Positions 1-10,700 are shown, counted from the first letter of the stretch. The stretch is DNA of 64,000 nt from Streptomyces griseicoloratus (GCF_014534645.1 NZ_JACVQF010000211.1:124001-188000), one strand, 5' to 3'. Numbers and translations: made by a program. The notes: generated from the letters alone by a model not told the origin.

Positions 1-1684
1 CATGCGGCACGGCATCGGCGAGGCGAGCACCCTGGACGGCAAGGCCCTGCTGCTCACCGGCAGCCTGCCGGTCGAGGGCGTCTCGGGCGGACCCGTGGTC
101 GACCGGCGCTACGGCTCGGTCATCGCCATGAACAAGGGCGTCGGACGCACCGAGGGAGCCGCCGTACCGATCACCGCGCTGCGCGAGCTGTACGACGTGC
201 GCGGCGGCGACATCCTGCACACCGTCATGCGCGAGCACGACCTGCACCACCTCGCGCGCTTCACCCGCCCCGGCCCGGACCCCGACTGGACCCGCACCCA
301 GGCCCGGCTGCGCGGCCCCGGCGCCCCGGGGCTCGCCCCCGCGCTGCGCGTCCACCTCTACGGCCACTTCGCCCACCTGCCGCCGCCCGACGGCCCGGCG
401 GACGTCACCGACCTCGTCCAGGAGGTCAAGTCCCGGGTGGTGCAGGAGGACTACCGCTCCCCGTTCGCGCACGGACCGCGCACCTGGCGGGAGGGCGCGG
501 GCCTGCTGCACGGCCTGCGCGACCTGAGCGACAAGGGAAGCCGGCCCGAACTGGACGTGGACGCGGTCCTGCTCTACGCGGCCAAAGTGGCCCGGCACAC
601 CGCGCTGGAACGCGCCGCCGACACCGAGCCGGAGCGGCTCGGGCGCTTCACGCGGTGGATCGAGGAGCAGGCGACCCTGTACGCCCACGCGGCGATCCGC
701 GAGGACATCGACGGGCTCCTGTCCGGCCTGTGCGAGCGCGCCGCGGGGCGGCCGGCCGGCCCCGTCCTCGTACGCGAGGAGCCGCCCCGCGCCGGCGCCG
801 ACGTCCTCCTCGACATCGGCGAACCCGTCTACGGCGAGCGCTATCCGCTCAGCGTCCGCCTCCTGTACGACGGCCGGGACGTCACCCCCGTCTACAGCAA
901 CGACCTCGGGGTGCGGCGCCACGAACTCCAGCAGTACCTGAGGGAACCGCTCGCCGAGGCCCTGCGGCTGGGTGACCGCGGTGAACACCTGGCCGTGGTC
1001 GAGGCCTTCCTGCCCCGGGCCCTGTTCGACGAACCGCTCGACGAGTGGCGGCTCGTCGCCGACGACACCGACGACGCCGGTGACGACGAGGACGCCGACC
1101 TCTTCGACGAGCAGTCCATGCCGCTCGGACTGCGCCGGACGGTCCTCGTCCGGGACCGCCGCCGCAACGCCCGCCCGCCCACGCCCGAATGGCGCCGCCG
1201 CTGGACGGGCGCCGTGCGCGGCCCGCTGACCGGCGTACCCCTGCGCGGAGAGGCGACGGACGGCGGGCATCCGCCCGACGGCCGCCGGGAGAGCAGACTC
1301 GCCGCGTACGGCCGCCTGTCGAGCAGCGGCGACGCCTGCGTCCCTGTCTTCTGCGGTCCCGTCGGCAGCGGCGCCGGCCGGGAGGCCATGGCCGTCGCCC
1401 TCGCGGCCGGGCACCCCCTGGTGCTGTGGCGCAGGGACGGACACGACCACGACGAGTGCCGGGCCTTCCACCGCAGCGCCGCCCGACTGCTGGGGCTCGC
1501 CGGCCGCGCCGAGGGCCTGCACCGCCACGTGCGCGACCTGCGCATCGGCGTCTCGGACCCCGAGAACGCGCTGAGCGAGGGCCTCGCGGGCAGAATCGCC
1601 GTACTCTACGACCCACCCGATCGTCCGCCGTACGGAACGGAGATGATGCGGCCGCCTCCCATGGCCGGCCCGGCACCCGCCTAG
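1..1684 (+). CDS. Trypsin-like protease/VMAP-type protein (5' partial)
   Basis: The coding frame is already open at the window edge, so the true start and the first part of the protein are missing. Seen: GVSGGPVV near residues 26-33 is the serine-nucleophile loop of chymotrypsin-fold (S1) proteases, with Ser28 in window numbering. About 450 residues with no catalytic motifs follow, ending in a segment (IAVLYDPPDRPP) that resembles the end of VMAP-C domains. Known: proteins with a protease head and a VMAP tail are the substrate/effector component of MoxR-vWA-VMAP ternary conflict systems. The next two genes supply a MoxR ATPase and a vWA-like partner, which supports the call. A gap of 153 bases to the next gene contains no other ORF. 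The catalytic His and Asp lie outside the window, so protease activity cannot be confirmed here. Confidence 0.7.
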   Translation, partial: MRHGIGEASTLDGKALLLTGSLPVEGVSGGPVVDRRYGSVIAMNKGVGRTEGAAVPITALRELYDVRGGDILHTVMREHDLHHLARFTRPGPDPDWTRTQARLRGPGAPGLAPALRVHLYGHFAHLPPPDGPADVTDLVQEVKSRVVQEDYRSPFAHGPRTWREGAGLLHGLRDLSDKGSRPELDVDAVLLYAAKVARHTALERAADTEPERLGRFTRWIEEQATLYAHAAIREDIDGLLSGLCERAAGRPAGPVLVREEPPRAGADVLLDIGEPVYGERYPLSVRLLYDGRDVTPVYSNDLGVRRHELQQYLREPLAEALRLGDRGEHLAVVEAFLPRALFDEPLDEWRLVADDTDDAGDDEDADLFDEQSMPLGLRRTVLVRDRRRNARPPTPEWRRRWTGAVRGPLTGVPLRGEATDGGHPPDGRRESRLAAYGRLSSSGDACVPVFCGPVGSGAGREAMAVALAAGHPLVLWRRDGHDHDECRAFHRSAARLLGLAGRAEGLHRHVRDLRIGVSDPENALSEGLAGRIAVLYDPPDRPPYGTEMMRPPPMAGPAPA

Positions 1685-1837
1685 CGAACCGTCAGTGTCC
1701 GTGCCCGACAGGGCGTTCGCCGACCGGAAGCAACACCGTACCGCCCGGGAACCTCGGCAGGCCCGGCTGCCGGGCGGTAACGTCGTACGTCGAACCGCCC
1801 GGGCCCGCTGCAAGATCACCAGAGCCGGAAGGAGCCC

Positions 1838-2854
1838 ATGGTGAACGACTGGCGGATCTACCGCGGAGTGGGTCAGCCGCACGACGGCCTACAGCGGTTA
1901 CCGGAGCCGCCCCCCTGGCGCGACTTCGCACGGGCGCGGGACGGCGGCACGCAGACCGGTCCGGAGGACCCCAGCAGCGCCCGCCGGCTCGGCGTCCGGC
2001 GCCGCCTCGTGGAGAACTACGCGCCACGGCCCGCCGAGGTCGACGCGGTCAACGCGGCCCTGTACCTGCGCCGCCCGCTCCTCGTCACCGGCAACCCCGG
2101 CACCGGCAAGTCCACCCTCGCCTACGCGGTCGCCCACGAACTCGGACTGGGCCGGGTGCTGCGCTGGCCGATCGTCAGCCGGACCGCGCTGCAGGACGGC
2201 CTGTACCGCTACGACGCCATCGGCCGCCTCCAGGACGTCCAGCTGGAGCGCGCCCGGGGAGCAGCCGATGCCGAGGCGCCCGGAATCGGGGCCTACATCC
2301 GGCTGGGACCGCTCGGCACCGCGCTCCTGCCGTCCGAGCGGCCCCGGGTGCTGCTGATCGACGAACTCGACAAGAGCGACCTCGACCTGCCCAACGACCT
2401 GCTGAACACGCTCGAAGAGGGCGAGTTCGCCATCCCCGAGCTGGAGCGCGTCGCCGACCGGGAGCCCGTCGTCGAGGTGCTCACCCACGACGGCGGACGG
2501 GTGGCCGTGCACGGCGGCCGCATCGCCTGCACCGCCTTCCCGGTGATCGTCCTGACCTCCAACGGAGAGCGGGACTTCCCCGCCCCACTGCTCAGGCGCT
2601 GCGTCCAGCTGGAACTGGAGCCGCCCGGCGAGGAACAGCTCACCGCCATGGTCGAGGCGCACCTCGGCGAGGAGGGCGTCGCCGCGGGACAGGAGCTGAT
2701 CGGCCGCTTCCTCGACCGCGACCCCGGCGAGGTGATGGCCGCCGACCAGCTGCTCAACGCCCTCTTCCTCACCCAGCACACCCCCCACGCGGAACGGCTC
2801 ACCCGGGAGCGGATCGCGGACATGCTCATGCAGCCGCTCGACCGGTCGAGGTGA
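1838..2854 (+). CDS. MoxR-type AAA+ ATPase
   Basis: 338 aa. Walker A GNPGTGKST at residues 85-93 and Walker B VLLIDELDKS at 171-180 (Asp175/Glu176) are intact. A sensor-1-like stretch (VLTSNGERDFP) is followed by PLLRRC with a candidate arginine finger. This is the MoxR/RavA-like AAA+ architecture: ATP hydrolysis used to remodel a partner protein, commonly one with a vWA domain. The ATG at 1838 follows GGAAGGAG by a few bases. The gene sits between the VMAP-type protein and the vWA-like protein and is only 7 bases upstream of the latter, so the three are probably cotranscribed. The residues before about 60 are not part of the AAA core and are poorly conserved in character. The family call is safe; the partner assignment is inferred from context. 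Confidence 0.88.
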   Translation: MVNDWRIYRGVGQPHDGLQRLPEPPPWRDFARARDGGTQTGPEDPSSARRLGVRRRLVENYAPRPAEVDAVNAALYLRRPLLVTGNPGTGKSTLAYAVAHELGLGRVLRWPIVSRTALQDGLYRYDAIGRLQDVQLERARGAADAEAPGIGAYIRLGPLGTALLPSERPRVLLIDELDKSDLDLPNDLLNTLEEGEFAIPELERVADREPVVEVLTHDGGRVAVHGGRIACTAFPVIVLTSNGERDFPAPLLRRCVQLELEPPGEEQLTAMVEAHLGEEGVAAGQELIGRFLDRDPGEVMAADQLLNALFLTQHTPHAERLTRERIADMLMQPLDRSR

Positions 2855-2861
2855 GGGCCGG

Positions 2862-5800
2862 ATGCATGGGGCGCCCCTGGACGAGCTGATCGGCAGGCTG
2901 CGCCGTGCCGGCCTCGACCTCACCGCCGAGGACGTCGCGGACGCGGTCTGGCTGGCCCGGCGGCTCGGCGGGGCACCGCCCCGCGCCGCCGACCGGCCCG
3001 GACCGGCACCGTCCGGTTCCTCCGGGAGCGGGCCGGACACCCCGCCGCCGCAGGCACCGCCGGCACCCGGCACGGACGGCGCACCGCGGCCGGCCGCGAC
3101 CGGCCCCGCGCCGTCCGTGCCGGTGCCGCTGCGCACCCCGGTCGGCACCACCGGCCGGCCGCACGGCGACGGCGCACACGCCACCTTCCCGGTGCGCGCC
3201 CCCGCCGCCACGGCGCTGCCCGGCCTGCACGGCCTGGAGAAGGCCCTGCGCATCCTGGGCCGCTACCGGGTCACCGCCGCCACCGGGGACGGCGGGATCG
3301 ACGAGGAGGCGACCGCCGAGCGCGCCGCCGCCGGCGGCATCGTGCTGCCCGTCCTGAAGCCCGCCCGCAGCCATCGCTGCGACATCCGGCTCCTGATGGA
3401 CACCGGCCCCGCGATGGCCGTGTGGGGACAACTGGTCGAGGAGCTGCGGCAGGCCTGCCAGCAGTCGGGCGCCTTCGCCGCCGTCCGCGTCCACCACCTC
3501 TACGCCGACGCGGCCGGAAACCCGGTGATCGGCACGGCCCCCAGGCCCGGCCGCCGGCCCCGGCTGCGCTCGCCCGACGAACTCCACGACCCCACGGGCC
3601 GCTCCGTCACCCTGCTGATCAGCGACTGCGTCGGCCCCCTGTGGCAGAGCGGCGGAGCGCAGCGGCTCCTGCGGGACTGGCCGCGCTCATCCCCCCTGGC
3701 CGTCGTCCAGCCGCTGCCACCCCGCCTGTGGGGCCGTACGGCCCTGCCCGCCGAACCCGGACTGCTTCTCCGGCCGGCCGAACTCGGCGGACGCCTCGTC
3801 TTCCGGCCGGACGAGGAGCCGTGGGAGGAACCCGACGCCGCCGCCACGGCCGTACCGGTGCTCCAGCCGACCCCCGAGGCGTTCGAGACCTGGGCACGCC
3901 TGCTGTCGGGCACCGGGCCCACCAGCGAGCGGGCCTGGGCCGCCTGGACGAGGCCCGGCACCGCGCCGGCCGTCCCCGTCGCCCCCGGCACCGCCGCACG
4001 CAGCGACGACGACCTCCTGCGCGCCTTCCGGGCCACCGCCTCGCCCGGCGCGCTCCGCCTCGCCGTGTACCTGGCCGCGGCACCGCTCACCCTGCCCGTC
4101 ATGCAGCTCGTCCAGCGGGCCATGCTCCCCGACACCGGGCCCATGGAACTGGCGGAGGTCCTCCTGGGCGGGCTCCTGCGCCAGGTGCCCGGCACCGAGG
4201 AGCAGCCGTGCTTCACCTACCCCGGTCGGGTGCAGGACCTGCTGCTCAGCTCCCTCGACCAGGACGCGGCCGGACTCGTCCTCAAACACTGCTCGGCGTA
4301 CGTGGAACGCCGCTTCGGCAAGGGCACCCGCAACTTCGCCGCACTCGCCGCCGTCCGGCTCGCCGGCCACGACTCCGGCGACGACACCGGGCCGCTCCCG
4401 GACGACCCCGGACCGCGGAGCGCGGACAGCGCCGAGTCCGAGCTGTTCGCCCGCATTCCCGCCCGCGTGCTGCGCTTCTACCTGCCCGACCTCGCGACAC
4501 CCGAGCCCGTGACGGAGGCGGAGCGGCTGCTCGGCCAGTGGCGGACGCTGGCCGACCCCGACGTGCTGCACCGGGCGAGGGAACACGCCGAGGCCGCGGT
4601 GCGGACCGCGGACGCCGCCGCGGTGCCGGACGACGGCGTACGGGCCCGGCTGGTCCTCGGCCGGGTGCTGCGCGCCGAGGCGGACACCGTGGCGGCCCGC
4701 GCCGGGGAGCGCCGGGCGGAGCTCCTCGCCTCGGCCGCGGAGGAACTGGCCGCGGCCCACCGCGCGGCACCGGCCGACAGCACCGCGCAGGCGGAGGCCG
4801 CACTCGAACTCGCCGCCGGACTGCACGCGTTGTGGCGCGTCACCGGCGACCCGGCCCACCTGACGGCCGCGCTCACCGTCCTCGCACCCGACGCGGCGCC
4901 CTGGCCCACGGCCGCCCGCCGGGCCGCGACGCCCACCGGGGCCGAAGCCGCGCCGGAGCACGGACGCACGGAGACCTGGCGGACCGCCCACCGGACCCGG
5001 CTGCTGCGCCGCGGCCGGCTCCTCCTGGACCTGGGGCGCCACGGCGAGGCCGCCGCCGACCTGCGCCCGGCCTGCGGCCTGCTGGAGGACGCCGGCGCCT
5101 CCGCCGCCGTACGCAGCCGGGCCCTGCTCGACCTGGCGCGGGCACTGCGCGGCGCCGGATCGGACGAGCAGGCGACACGGGAGGCGCTGCTGCGCGCGGA
5201 ACAGGCCGCAGGCGACGACCCGGCCCTGCGGCTGCCCTGCCTCGCCGCCCGCGCCGCGTTCCACGACACGGCGGGCGAGACACGGGAGGCCGACGAGGCC
5301 TACGAGACGGCCGTCATGCTCGCCCCCTCTGAGAGCGCCCGGCGCGGCGAACTCCTCACCGCCTGGGGCGAGTCGCTGCTGCGCCGCGCCTCCCGCAGGG
5401 ACGGCGCGGGCCTGGTGGACCGCGCGGAGTACGTCCTGCGCGAGGCGCTGAAGGCCCTGCCCGCCCGCTCCGCGCAGCGGGGCCGGCTGCAGGCACTCGT
5501 CGGCAGCGCCCTCGCCCAGCGCTTCCGCCACCTGGGCTTCCTGCCCGACCTGTTCGAGAGCCGGCACCTGCTGGTCCAGGCGGTGCGCGCGGCGGCCGAC
5601 GTCGGCGTGCGCGCCGAGGCGTGGCTGCAGCTCGGCAGGGTGCGGCTCGAAGGGTGGTACCGGGCCGGGGCACCCGTCCTGTTCGAGGCGTTGCAGGCCT
5701 ACGAGAACGCCGAGCGCGAGGCACAGGCGGTGTACGGCGTCCGGCCGGGGTCCGTGACGGCGGCGCGGGCACGGCACGGTCGCGGGACGGTACTGGTGCT

Positions 5801-6053
5801 CCTCGGCCGGCCGAACGCCGCCGGGGCGGCCTACCGGGCGGCGCGGGAGCAGTGGCAGCGGCTCACGGGGGCGCTGCGGGACGTCGACTGGGACGACGTG
5901 CAGCTGACCCGCCGCGCGGAGGAGGAGCTCGCGGCGGGACGGGCACCGGTGGCACCGACCCGGGCCATGCCCGAGGAGGAGTGGAGGCGGCTCGCACCGC
6001 CCTGGCACCCGTGGGAGCAGCAGGCCAACTCGGCCGAGTTTGAACACAGTTGA
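2862..6053 (+). CDS. SAV_2336-family vWA-like/TPR protein
   Basis: 1063 aa. A short helical N-terminus (1-40) leads into a Pro/Ala-rich linker (about 40-120). Residues 170-340 look like a degenerate von Willebrand A fold: the MIDAS-like strand reads LLMDTGPAMAVW (Asp180), where Ser-x-Ser would be expected, and a later strand reads VTLLISDCVGPLW. From about residue 570 to the end the protein is alpha-helical, with repeated Ala-rich pairs such as RARLVLGRVLRAEADTVAAR, typical of TPR-like repeats. Known: proteins annotated SAV_2336 N-terminal domain-related occur beside MoxR ATPases in Streptomyces. Here it would be the vWA arm of a VMAP-MoxR-vWA set. Start ATG 2862 follows GAGGTGAGGG. Function beyond scaffolding is unknown. 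Confidence 0.75.
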   Translation: MHGAPLDELIGRLRRAGLDLTAEDVADAVWLARRLGGAPPRAADRPGPAPSGSSGSGPDTPPPQAPPAPGTDGAPRPAATGPAPSVPVPLRTPVGTTGRPHGDGAHATFPVRAPAATALPGLHGLEKALRILGRYRVTAATGDGGIDEEATAERAAAGGIVLPVLKPARSHRCDIRLLMDTGPAMAVWGQLVEELRQACQQSGAFAAVRVHHLYADAAGNPVIGTAPRPGRRPRLRSPDELHDPTGRSVTLLISDCVGPLWQSGGAQRLLRDWPRSSPLAVVQPLPPRLWGRTALPAEPGLLLRPAELGGRLVFRPDEEPWEEPDAAATAVPVLQPTPEAFETWARLLSGTGPTSERAWAAWTRPGTAPAVPVAPGTAARSDDDLLRAFRATASPGALRLAVYLAAAPLTLPVMQLVQRAMLPDTGPMELAEVLLGGLLRQVPGTEEQPCFTYPGRVQDLLLSSLDQDAAGLVLKHCSAYVERRFGKGTRNFAALAAVRLAGHDSGDDTGPLPDDPGPRSADSAESELFARIPARVLRFYLPDLATPEPVTEAERLLGQWRTLADPDVLHRAREHAEAAVRTADAAAVPDDGVRARLVLGRVLRAEADTVAARAGERRAELLASAAEELAAAHRAAPADSTAQAEAALELAAGLHALWRVTGDPAHLTAALTVLAPDAAPWPTAARRAATPTGAEAAPEHGRTETWRTAHRTRLLRRGRLLLDLGRHGEAAADLRPACGLLEDAGASAAVRSRALLDLARALRGAGSDEQATREALLRAEQAAGDDPALRLPCLAARAAFHDTAGETREADEAYETAVMLAPSESARRGELLTAWGESLLRRASRRDGAGLVDRAEYVLREALKALPARSAQRGRLQALVGSALAQRFRHLGFLPDLFESRHLLVQAVRAAADVGVRAEAWLQLGRVRLEGWYRAGAPVLFEALQAYENAEREAQAVYGVRPGSVTAARARHGRGTVLVLLGRPNAAGAAYRAAREQWQRLTGALRDVDWDDVQLTRRAEEELAAGRAPVAPTRAMPEEEWRRLAPPWHPWEQQANSAEFEHS

Positions 6054-6143
6054 TCCTGGCGGGGTTTCTGCTCCCGGCCGGTCGGGAAGAACTGGGCAAC
6101 TGTTGACACTGCGCGGGGCGGACATGGGTGGGGAGGAGCCGAG

Positions 6144-6395
6144 GTGGCGGAGCAAGTGAACACGGTGGCTGGTTCCGGCGGGGTCGCCGGTCGGACCACG
6201 CTCCTGCCCGGCCTCACCGACGTCGACCTGCGGACATTGCGTGCCATGGACGAACCGGCCCTCATGGCGGCTGTCGAGCAGGTCTTCGAGGGAGCCCGCG
6301 GGCCGGACGAGATCTGGTACTCCGACGAGGGACGGAAGCGCGTATTTTCGGCCGGACTCGTGCCGACGGGCGAACCTCCCCAGGAGCCGGCCTGA
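6144..6395 (+). CDS. FxSxx-like RiPP precursor peptide (atypical core)
   Basis: 83 aa, GTG start after GGGGAGGAG. Residues 20-45 (LLPGLTDVDLRTLRAMDEPA and on) match what I know of FxSxx-COOH precursor leaders: LPxLxxxxLxTLRxMDxPxL, then an acidic helix. The C-terminal part differs from the family. Instead of ending in F-x-S-x-x it has W58-Y59-S60-D61-E62, a basic GRKR, F68-S69-A70-G71-L72 and a Pro/Glu tail. The stop overlaps the next start (TGATG), so translation with the HExxH protein is coupled. Inference: a substrate peptide for the downstream enzyme. No radical SAM gene, the usual cyclophane-forming partner, lies in the visible locus. Alternatively it is a diverged, unmodified relic. Confidence 0.6.
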   Translation: MAEQVNTVAGSGGVAGRTTLLPGLTDVDLRTLRAMDEPALMAAVEQVFEGARGPDEIWYSDEGRKRVFSAGLVPTGEPPQEPA

Positions 6396-7681
6396 TGGCG
6401 ATTGCGCCATCCGAGATCCTGTCGGAACTCGCGAGTACCCGGCCGCGGCCGGCAGCCGTGACGGCACTGCGTGCCGCGGTCCACGCGCGTCGCATGCTGC
6501 TCGTCAAGTCCCTGCTGGTCAGGGTCGACCGGCACGGCCCCGCCCTGACCCCCGCCGCGCGCCGGCGATTCGAGCAGGACTGGGCGACGCTGGAGCGGAC
6601 GGAACGGGCGGACCCCGCGGCGGTCCGGGACGTCCTCGACTACCCCATGACCGGCGCCTGGCTCACCGAAGCCCTGGCCGCTCCAGCGGGCCCCGAGTTC
6701 GAGAGGCACCTGGCGCACCTGAGCGGCGTGACCGCCGCCGCCGTCGTCCGCGCCGGATGCGAGGTCGACCGGACCCTCACCGTGCCGGCCGGAGCCCTGA
6801 CGCTGCCCGGCATCGGCGTGCTGAGCTGTCCCTCGGGCCGCGCCCGCCTGGTCGGCCGGGACGGCCGCGTGCGCATCGTGGACGGGACGGGTGGCACCGG
6901 CGTGGTGCTGTCCCGCCCGGAAGCCGACGGGACGCCGGTCGCGGAGCGGCCGGAGAGCGAGGACGCGGGGTGGTCGGGGCTGGGGACGTTCCCGGGCGGC
7001 ACCGTCGTCCTCGACGACCTGGACCCCTACCGGGTCCCGGCACCCGGGATAGGGCCTTCGGCGCTTCCCGCGGCCGAGCGCCACCCCTCCGCCCGTCGCC
7101 TGTGGTTCGAGCGGTGGCGTGCCGCCCAGGCGTTCATGTCGGCCGCGGACCCGGACCGAGCGGCCGAGATCGGGGCGGTGCTGCGGGCCGTGGTGCCCCT
7201 GGCGCCGCCCCAGCCCGCGGACGGGGCGCCGGTCAGCGCGACGCTCCGAGCCGCTCCCTGTGCCGTGCTGACCCAGTTGCCCGCCGGAGGGCGGGAGCTG
7301 GCGGAGTCGCTCGTCCACGAGACCCACCACACGAAGCTCGCCGCCCTCAACGAGCTCCTGCCCCTGTGCCGTCCGGACGGGACCGCACTGCACCACGTGG
7401 GCTGGCGTCCCGACCCGCGGCCCGTACCGGCCGTCCTCCAAGGGGCGTACGCGCATTTGGCACTGACCGACTTCTCCAGCCGGATGCTCAGGGGCTGTGT
7501 TCTTCCGTCGGCACTGCGGCGGTGGGCCGCGGGGCAGTTCCCGGACTACCGCGAACAGGTCGGGAAGGCCTTGTCGATCCTCCGTGAATCCGATGAACTG
7601 ACCAGTGCGGGACGGGAATTCGTCCGTCGGATGGCCCGGCATCACGAGATCCTCGGGATGACGGCCCGGAGCTGCGTGTAA
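6395..7681 (+). CDS. aKG/HExxH-type peptide beta-hydroxylase-like protein
   Basis: 428 aa, ATG overlapping the stop of the peptide gene. The only clear motif is HETHH at residues 308-312, preceded by ELAESLVHE and followed by TKLAALNELLPL, the arrangement of the HEXXH motif domain found in FxSxx-COOH loci. Known: members of that family next to RiPP precursors are now described as alpha-ketoglutarate/iron-dependent peptide beta-hydroxylases rather than proteases. The N-terminal 300 residues are helical with no recognised motif. Its tight coupling to the small peptide suggests that peptide is its substrate. A metalloprotease role cannot be excluded from sequence alone. Confidence 0.72.
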   Translation: MAIAPSEILSELASTRPRPAAVTALRAAVHARRMLLVKSLLVRVDRHGPALTPAARRRFEQDWATLERTERADPAAVRDVLDYPMTGAWLTEALAAPAGPEFERHLAHLSGVTAAAVVRAGCEVDRTLTVPAGALTLPGIGVLSCPSGRARLVGRDGRVRIVDGTGGTGVVLSRPEADGTPVAERPESEDAGWSGLGTFPGGTVVLDDLDPYRVPAPGIGPSALPAAERHPSARRLWFERWRAAQAFMSAADPDRAAEIGAVLRAVVPLAPPQPADGAPVSATLRAAPCAVLTQLPAGGRELAESLVHETHHTKLAALNELLPLCRPDGTALHHVGWRPDPRPVPAVLQGAYAHLALTDFSSRMLRGCVLPSALRRWAAGQFPDYREQVGKALSILRESDELTSAGREFVRRMARHHEILGMTARSCV

Positions 7682-7760
7682 CGCTCCGGGGCCGGGTGGC
7701 TGCGTTAAGTTATGCACGATCTGTCCGAGGGTGCGACAGACGCCGGAACAGGGAGCGGCA

Positions 7761-10700
7761 ATGGCGGAACAGCGGCGGTCGGCCGACAAGGGTGCGCCGG
7801 CACCAGAGCACTTCCTCGTGGTCTTCCCGGGCTATCACCGCTCATGGGCGGCGTGGATCGCGCAGACACTGGAACGCCACGGCCACCGGACCACCCTGCA
7901 GCGCTGGGACCCGCCGCGTGAGGTACCCCTGGAGGACGCGCTCGGCGACCTGCTGCTGTCGAGCGGACGCGTGCTCCTGGTCCTCAACGACTGGTTCTTC
8001 GAGCTCGGTCCGCGTCCCGCGGGTGAATGGAACGACGTGCTGCGCGGATTCGTCGCCGCCCACGCCGACCGGTTCTGCGCCGTGAACCTGACCAACCGAC
8101 CGCTGCTGCCCGCCACCGCGGTCCTCGAACCGGCCAGTCTGTGGGGGCTGAGCGAGGAAGCCGCCGAGGAGCGGCTGCTGAGCCGCCTCGGACTGGAACG
8201 CCGCCGCGTACCGAGAGTGCTCCCGGCCCGTGTCCGCTACCCGGAGACACGATGCGAGATCTGGGGCGAGGTGCCCCGCCGCAACCCGCGGTTCACCGGC
8301 CGCGACGACCTGCTCACCGATCTCCACCAGCGACTCGCCGACGCCGAGCGCGGTGCGGCCGCCTGCACACTGCTCGGCATGTCCGGCATCGGCAAGACAC
8401 AGCTCGCCGCCGAGTACGCTCACCGCTTCAGCACCGACTACGACCTGGTGTGGTGGGTCAACTCCGACGACCGCAACATCCAGCGCGACCGCCTGGGCGA
8501 ACTCGCCGTGGAACTCGGCCTGCCCATCGGCAGCGAGCCCGGCGAACGCATCCGTGCCGTGCGCGACTCCCTGCGACGCGGTCAGCCGCACGCCAACTGG
8601 CTGCTGGTCTTCGACGGCTGGGACGACATCGACTCCGTCAACGCGCTGCTCCCGCAGGGCCCCGGCCACGTGCTGGTGACCTCCCGCAACCGCGCCTGGA
8701 GCGAACACACCGACGTACTGGAGGTGCCGGCCTTCGTGCGCGTCGAGTCCACCGGCTACCTCATGCGCCGGGCCCCCCACATCACCGCGGACGAGGCGGA
8801 CGAGGTCGCCGCCGAGTTCGGGGACGTGCCGCTGCCGCTGGTCCAGGCCGCCTCCTGGCTCGGCGAGTCGCGCATGGAGGTGCCCGAGTACCTGCGGATG
8901 GTGCGTGAGCGCAAACTGTCCACGGTCGACGAACCCGCCACCGGCGAGGGGTTCCCCCAGTCGTCCATGACCTCCTGGTCGATACTGCTCAACCGCCTCC
9001 GCAACGCACAGCCGCGGGCCATCGACATCCTGGGGCTGTGCACGTCGTTCGCGCCCGGGCGCATCCCGCTCGGCCTCATCCGCGCCTACCCGCAGGCCGA
9101 CCTCCCCGAGGGACTCCGGTGGATGGCGAGCGACCTGCCCGCCTGGACGAAGGCGCTCGACACCCTGGTCAACTACTCGGTGCTGACCCGCGAGACGCGT
9201 GGCCCGGCCGGTGTCGAGATGGGCCCGCACCAGGAGTCCGTGCACATGCACCGACTCGTCCACGACATCGTCTCCAAGCTCATCAGCGAGGACGGCCGTG
9301 CCGTCCACCGCAGGGCCGTCCACACCCTGCTGGCCCAGGCCGACCCGGGCAACCCCATGGACAGCAGGAACTGGCCCCGGTACGCCGAACTGCTGCCGCA
9401 CCTGGAGCCCTCGGGCGCGCTGGGCAGTACCGATCCCCGCGTCCAGGAGACCGTGCTGAACTGCCTGCGCTACTGCTTCCGCAGCGGTGAGTACACGGCC
9501 GGTCTGGAACTGGCCCAGCGGGTCCGCGACCACTGGGCGCAGACGATGGAACCGCTCGCCCAGCCCATGCTCGACCTGACCACCCAGGAGAGCAACATCC
9601 TCCGGGCCGGCGGACGGTTCCGCGAGGCGTACGAGCTGGACCGCGGCGTCCTCAAGAAGCTGCAGGCGGCCGACCGGCACGACGATCTCGGTGAACTGAA
9701 CACCAAGGGCGCCATGGCCAGCAGCCTGCGCCAGCTCGGGCGGTACGAGGAGGCGTACCGGTTGCAGCAGGAGGTCCTCGACGGCAACGTGCGACTGCTC
9801 GGTCCGGACGAGGTCACCACGCTCATCGACCGGCACAACCTCGGCGTCAGCCTGCGGCTCCTCGGCAGGTACGCCGAGGCGTACGAAGTCGACCTGGAGG
9901 TCCTCGCCCGGCGGGAGAGCGTGCTGCGGGCCCGGCACATCAGCACCCTCAACTCGGCCAGCGGCGTCGCCGAGGATCTGCGTCTCCTCGGCCGTTACCG
10001 CGACGCGCTCGCCCGGCAGGAGCCGGTGGTGCGGATGCACGTACAGGTGCTCGGCGCGCAGCACCCCCAGACGCTGGAGGCGCGCTCCCGGCTGGCCATG
10101 TGCTACCGCAGAGAGGGCGGCCACACCCAGGACGTGGGCCAACTGATGGCCGGGCTCATGGAGCAGCTGGAGCAGGTGCACGGCCGCGAGCACTACCGCA
10201 CCCTCGCCTTCATCACCAACTACGGCAACTACCTCCGCGAGCACGGCGACCTCAGCCAGGCCCGCGACCTCATCGGGGAGGCCGAGGTCGGCTACCGTGC
10301 CCTCCTCGGCCCCGCCCACCCCGTCGCGACCGGCATGCTCGCCAACACCGGGCTGGTCATGCAGGTGGCCGGTGAGCGTGCCGAGGCGATGTCGATGTTC
10401 GAGTCCGCGCTGGCCGGTCTCACGGCCACGCTGGGCCCGGACCACCCCTGGGTGCTGGGCTGCGCGCTCAACGCCGCGAGCGCGCGGAACTTCAACGGCC
10501 GGATCGCCGACGCCGTGGAGCTGAGCCGGGACACGCTGCGCAGGGCCCGGCACATGCTGGGCCACGAGCATCCGCTGACGCTGTCCTGCCAGGTGGCGCT
10601 GGCGGCGGACCTGCGGGCGGGGCGGGAGCAGGAGGAGGCCGGGAAGCTGGAGGAGGACGCACTGCTGGCGCTGACCCGTACGCTGGGCGCCCAGCATCCG

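Noticed and set aside
6103-6108. TTGACA resembling a -35 box before the peptide gene
   Set aside because: No acceptable -10 hexamer at 16-18 bases, so a promoter is not supported.
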